DNA from: Persicitalea sp964500445
GTDB lineage: Bacteria; Bacteroidota; Bacteroidia; Cytophagales; Spirosomataceae
DNA: 64,000 nucleotides
Direction: 5' to 3'
Assembly (NCBI GenBank): GCA_964500445.1
Contig: CAZCOG010000032.1
Coordinates: forward strand, 11,022 to 75,021
The notes under the pieces: generated by a model
The model's input: only the letters and a program-made list of their open reading frames with translations
What the model was told of the DNA's origin: nothing
Database searches by the model: none
Shown: positions 61,846-64,000 of the stretch, piece after piece
Layout: the number at the start of each line of letters is the position of its first letter
Position numbering within the stretch: the first letter of the stretch is position 1
Program-made: the position numbers and the translations under genes

Positions 61846-63876
61846 ATGCCCCGAATTAAAGTAGCCACTGCCGTCCTGAACCAAACGCCGATGGCGTGGG
61901 AACACAATACGAAGAATATCATCGATGCGATTGAGGATGCCCGCCGCCAGCAGGTGAGTCTGCTCTGCCTGCCCGAGCTTTGCATCACGGGTTATGGCTG
62001 CGAAGATTATTTCTTTGCCTACGATCTGGAAGAGCAGGCGAAAAAATGCCTTATGGAGATCGTGACGCATACCGAAGACATGATCGTGGGGCTCGGACTT
62101 CCGCTACGGCACAACAACCGGCTTTACGATGTGGCCTGTCTGGTTGCTAACAAGCGGATTCTGGGATTTTACTGCAAGCAGAACCTTGCCAACAACGGCA
62201 TCCATTACGAAGCACGTTGGTTTCATAAATGGCCAGCGGGTATTGTCGAAAGAACCACCATCGACCACATGGACTACCCAATCGGCGATGTAATTTTCGA
62301 TGTTTCGGGCGTTCGGATTGCCTTCGAGATTTGTGAAGATGCCTGGGTGGCGCACCGTCCGGGGCGGCGGCACTACGAGCGTGGGGTTGATATTATGCTC
62401 AATCCCAGTGCGAGCCACTTTGGTTTTTTCAAGTTCGTGACCCGTGAGCGTTTTGTCATCGACGCTTCAAGATCGTTCGGGTGCAGTTATATCTATACCA
62501 ACATGGTGGGAAACGAGGCCGGGCGAGCTATCTATGACGGCGACGCCATGATTGCCTCCAATGGGGAGTTTCTGCGGTCGAGCAACCGTTTCAGTTACGA
62601 AGATTTCCTGCTCACCACGGCGGTTGTCGATACCGAGTATACCCGACTCAGCCAGGTACAGAATATCGCCGACTTGCCCAAGGACAAGTTCTGGAAAGTA
62701 CCCGGTACTTTCGACTTCCCGGACATCGAACCCGTACCGTTGCAGGTGGCCGATCTGGAAGCCTTCGAGGGCGGTGGCGCTTTAAAAGAAGAGGAATTCG
62801 CCCGCGCGGTGTGTCTGGCTCTCTTCGACTACCTCCGCAAGAGTCGCTCGCAGGGCTTTACCGTGTCGCTGTCGGGAGGAGCCGATTCGGCGGCCTGCGT
62901 AGCTCTGTGCGGATTGATGATTCGGCTGGCTGAGGAAAGTATCGGGTTGGAGCGATTCAAGCAAAAACTGGGGCATATCGAGAAAATCCAGAATTGCGGA
63001 ACGGTCGAAGATATAGCCAAAGAGCTCATCCATACGATTTATCAGGGAACTGAAAATAGCTCGGAAACTACGCTTGATTCGGCTCGTTCGCTGGCGGAGT
63101 CGATCGGGGCGACTTTTTATACCATCAATATCAACGGCCTGGTCGAAAGCTATACCGGGCTGATTGAAGAGCAAATCGGTCGCGAACTCAGCTGGGCGAA
63201 GGACGACATCGCGCTGCAGAATATTCAGGCGCGGGTTCGGGCACCGGGCGTGTGGCTACTTACTAACCTCACCAACCATCTTTTGCTGTCTACCTCCAAT
63301 CGTTCGGAAGTAGCCGTGGGCTACGCGACCATGGACGGCGACACCGCGGGCAGCATCAGCCCGATTGCGGGCATCGACAAGTTTTATTTACGGAAATGGC
63401 TGGTTTGGCTCGAAAACGTCGGCTGCAATGTGCAGGGCAAGCATATCAAAATCGAAGGGTTGAAGAAGGTGAACAGCCTGCAACCTACCGCCGAACTACG
63501 CCCCGCCGACCGCAAACAAACAGATGAGGACGACCTGATGCCTTACGAGTTTCTGGATGCGCTGGAAGAGAGCGCTATCCGGGATAAGAAACCGCCCGTG
63601 GAGTGCTACCGCATTGCGCTGGTCGTATTCACGGATCGCTACACGCCCGCCCAAATGCTGGCCTGGACCGAGCGATTCTTCAAACTATGGAGCCGCAATC
63701 AGTGGAAACGCGAGCGCTACGCGCCATCTTTTCACCTTGACGACCTCAACCTCGACCCACGCACCTGGTGCCGGTTCCCGATTCTGTCGGGCGGCTTCGA
63801 GCGGGAATTGCAGGAATTGCGCGACTATGCGGCGGCAGAGAAGGGTGTAAGCAAAGGGCGGCGGATTGGTTTTTAA
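61846..63876 (+). CDS. nadE: Glutamine-dependent NAD(+) synthetase
   Basis: 676 residues. N-terminal nitrilase-type glutaminase with E44 (CLPELCITGYG), K111 (GFYCKQNLANNG) and the nucleophile C163 (FEICEDAWV). C-terminal NadE domain with the ATP pyrophosphatase loop SLSGGADSAACVALC near residue 345, then STSNRSEVAVGYATMDGD and SPIAGIDKFYLR. It uses glutamine and ATP to turn nicotinic acid adenine dinucleotide into NAD. The length fits the large fused form. Last gene of the window; 53 bases after the DHFR-like gene. Confidence 0.95.
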   Translation: MPRIKVATAVLNQTPMAWEHNTKNIIDAIEDARRQQVSLLCLPELCITGYGCEDYFFAYDLEEQAKKCLMEIVTHTEDMIVGLGLPLRHNNRLYDVACLVANKRILGFYCKQNLANNGIHYEARWFHKWPAGIVERTTIDHMDYPIGDVIFDVSGVRIAFEICEDAWVAHRPGRRHYERGVDIMLNPSASHFGFFKFVTRERFVIDASRSFGCSYIYTNMVGNEAGRAIYDGDAMIASNGEFLRSSNRFSYEDFLLTTAVVDTEYTRLSQVQNIADLPKDKFWKVPGTFDFPDIEPVPLQVADLEAFEGGGALKEEEFARAVCLALFDYLRKSRSQGFTVSLSGGADSAACVALCGLMIRLAEESIGLERFKQKLGHIEKIQNCGTVEDIAKELIHTIYQGTENSSETTLDSARSLAESIGATFYTININGLVESYTGLIEEQIGRELSWAKDDIALQNIQARVRAPGVWLLTNLTNHLLLSTSNRSEVAVGYATMDGDTAGSISPIAGIDKFYLRKWLVWLENVGCNVQGKHIKIEGLKKVNSLQPTAELRPADRKQTDEDDLMPYEFLDALEESAIRDKKPPVECYRIALVVFTDRYTPAQMLAWTERFFKLWSRNQWKRERYAPSFHLDDLNLDPRTWCRFPILSGGFERELQELRDYAAAEKGVSKGRRIGF

Positions 63877-64000
63877 ATTATTATATACAGATAAGATGAA
63901 ATCTACTGCCCAATTCGGGGAAGCAATGGTACAGCGGCAGATATATTTTGCCCTAATTTATAATGATTTGACGTTCGATTGGGAAAAGTAAATACTATAT

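Noticed and set aside
1..64000. tRNA, rRNA, CRISPR and IS elements
   Set aside because: I scanned for TPsiC-type arms, regular spaced repeats and terminal inverted repeats with a transposase and found none besides the RAYT and the cassette-like unit.

Overview
The window looks like chromosomal DNA of a polysaccharide-degrading Bacteroidota, most likely order Cytophagales (Spirosoma/Dyadobacter-like family). The reasons are a type IX secretion (gliding-type) C-terminal sorting domain, CarboxypepD_reg and TonB-dependent outer-membrane receptors, DUF4266/DUF3570, DUF1080, DUF3500 and ThuA proteins, TAnnTTTG-type promoter boxes and the lack of clear Shine-Dalgarno leaders. This lineage call is inference from gene content. 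I saw no tRNA, rRNA or CRISPR array.

Layout. 1-6 kb: the tail of a GH43 enzyme, a decayed aldo/keto reductase, an AraC regulator behind a perfect palindrome, a two-subunit molybdenum hydroxylase (2Fe-2S subunit plus Tat-exported Mo subunit) and an intact aldo/keto reductase. 6-14 kb: a sorted surface protein interrupted by a TAG codon, a glucose-fructose oxidoreductase-like enzyme, a serine hydrolase, a GH43-like protein and a GH3 enzyme. 14-19 kb: dienelactone hydrolase, then a Rieske lipoprotein and a compact thioredoxin/ApbE/DUF4266/DUF3570 operon that looks like an extracytoplasmic flavin/redox module. 19-23 kb: a PIN toxin-antitoxin pair whose toxin has an active-site Asp-to-Asn change, a small beta-barrel and a large OMP_b-brl receptor.

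23-38 kb: a 1245-aa ThuA/dehydrogenase/HEAT/CARDB/cupredoxin fusion, an AT-rich TIR-domain gene split by a TAA codon, MOSC protein, a heme-c dehydrogenase, an enolase-superfamily enzyme, a RAYT transposase with REP-like palindromes inside its coding sequence, an alpha-glucan phosphorylase with Thr at the usual PLP-lysine position, DUF3500, DUF1080 and enoyl-CoA hydratase-family proteins. 38-45 kb: small envelope and stress-type proteins (coiled-coil, EF-hand, YccF, VKOR, SPW, SPFH) and an M23 peptidase.

45-52 kb: a probable leftward operon of N-formylglutamate amidohydrolase, QEGLA-motif metallopeptidase, glutathione-synthase-like ATP-grasp, NmrA-like oxidoreductase and an outer-membrane protein. 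52-57 kb: an orphan TonB receptor divergent from a GH43/F5-8C/Fn3 enzyme, and a YCF48/BNR-like protein. 57.8-59.1 kb: a low-GC unknown gene with the architecture of an integron gene cassette (inverted 10-mers plus an attC-like folded site). 59.5-63.9 kb: DM13 lipoprotein, polysaccharide deacetylase, RibD-type reductase and glutamine-dependent NAD synthetase.

Most of the window is ordinary catabolic and envelope gene content. The most interesting signals are the attC-like cassette, the split TIR gene, the amidohydrolase/QEGLA/ATP-grasp operon, the RAYT with its own REPs and the ApbE operon. GTAC tetranucleotides also appear about twice as often as chance in the part I counted.
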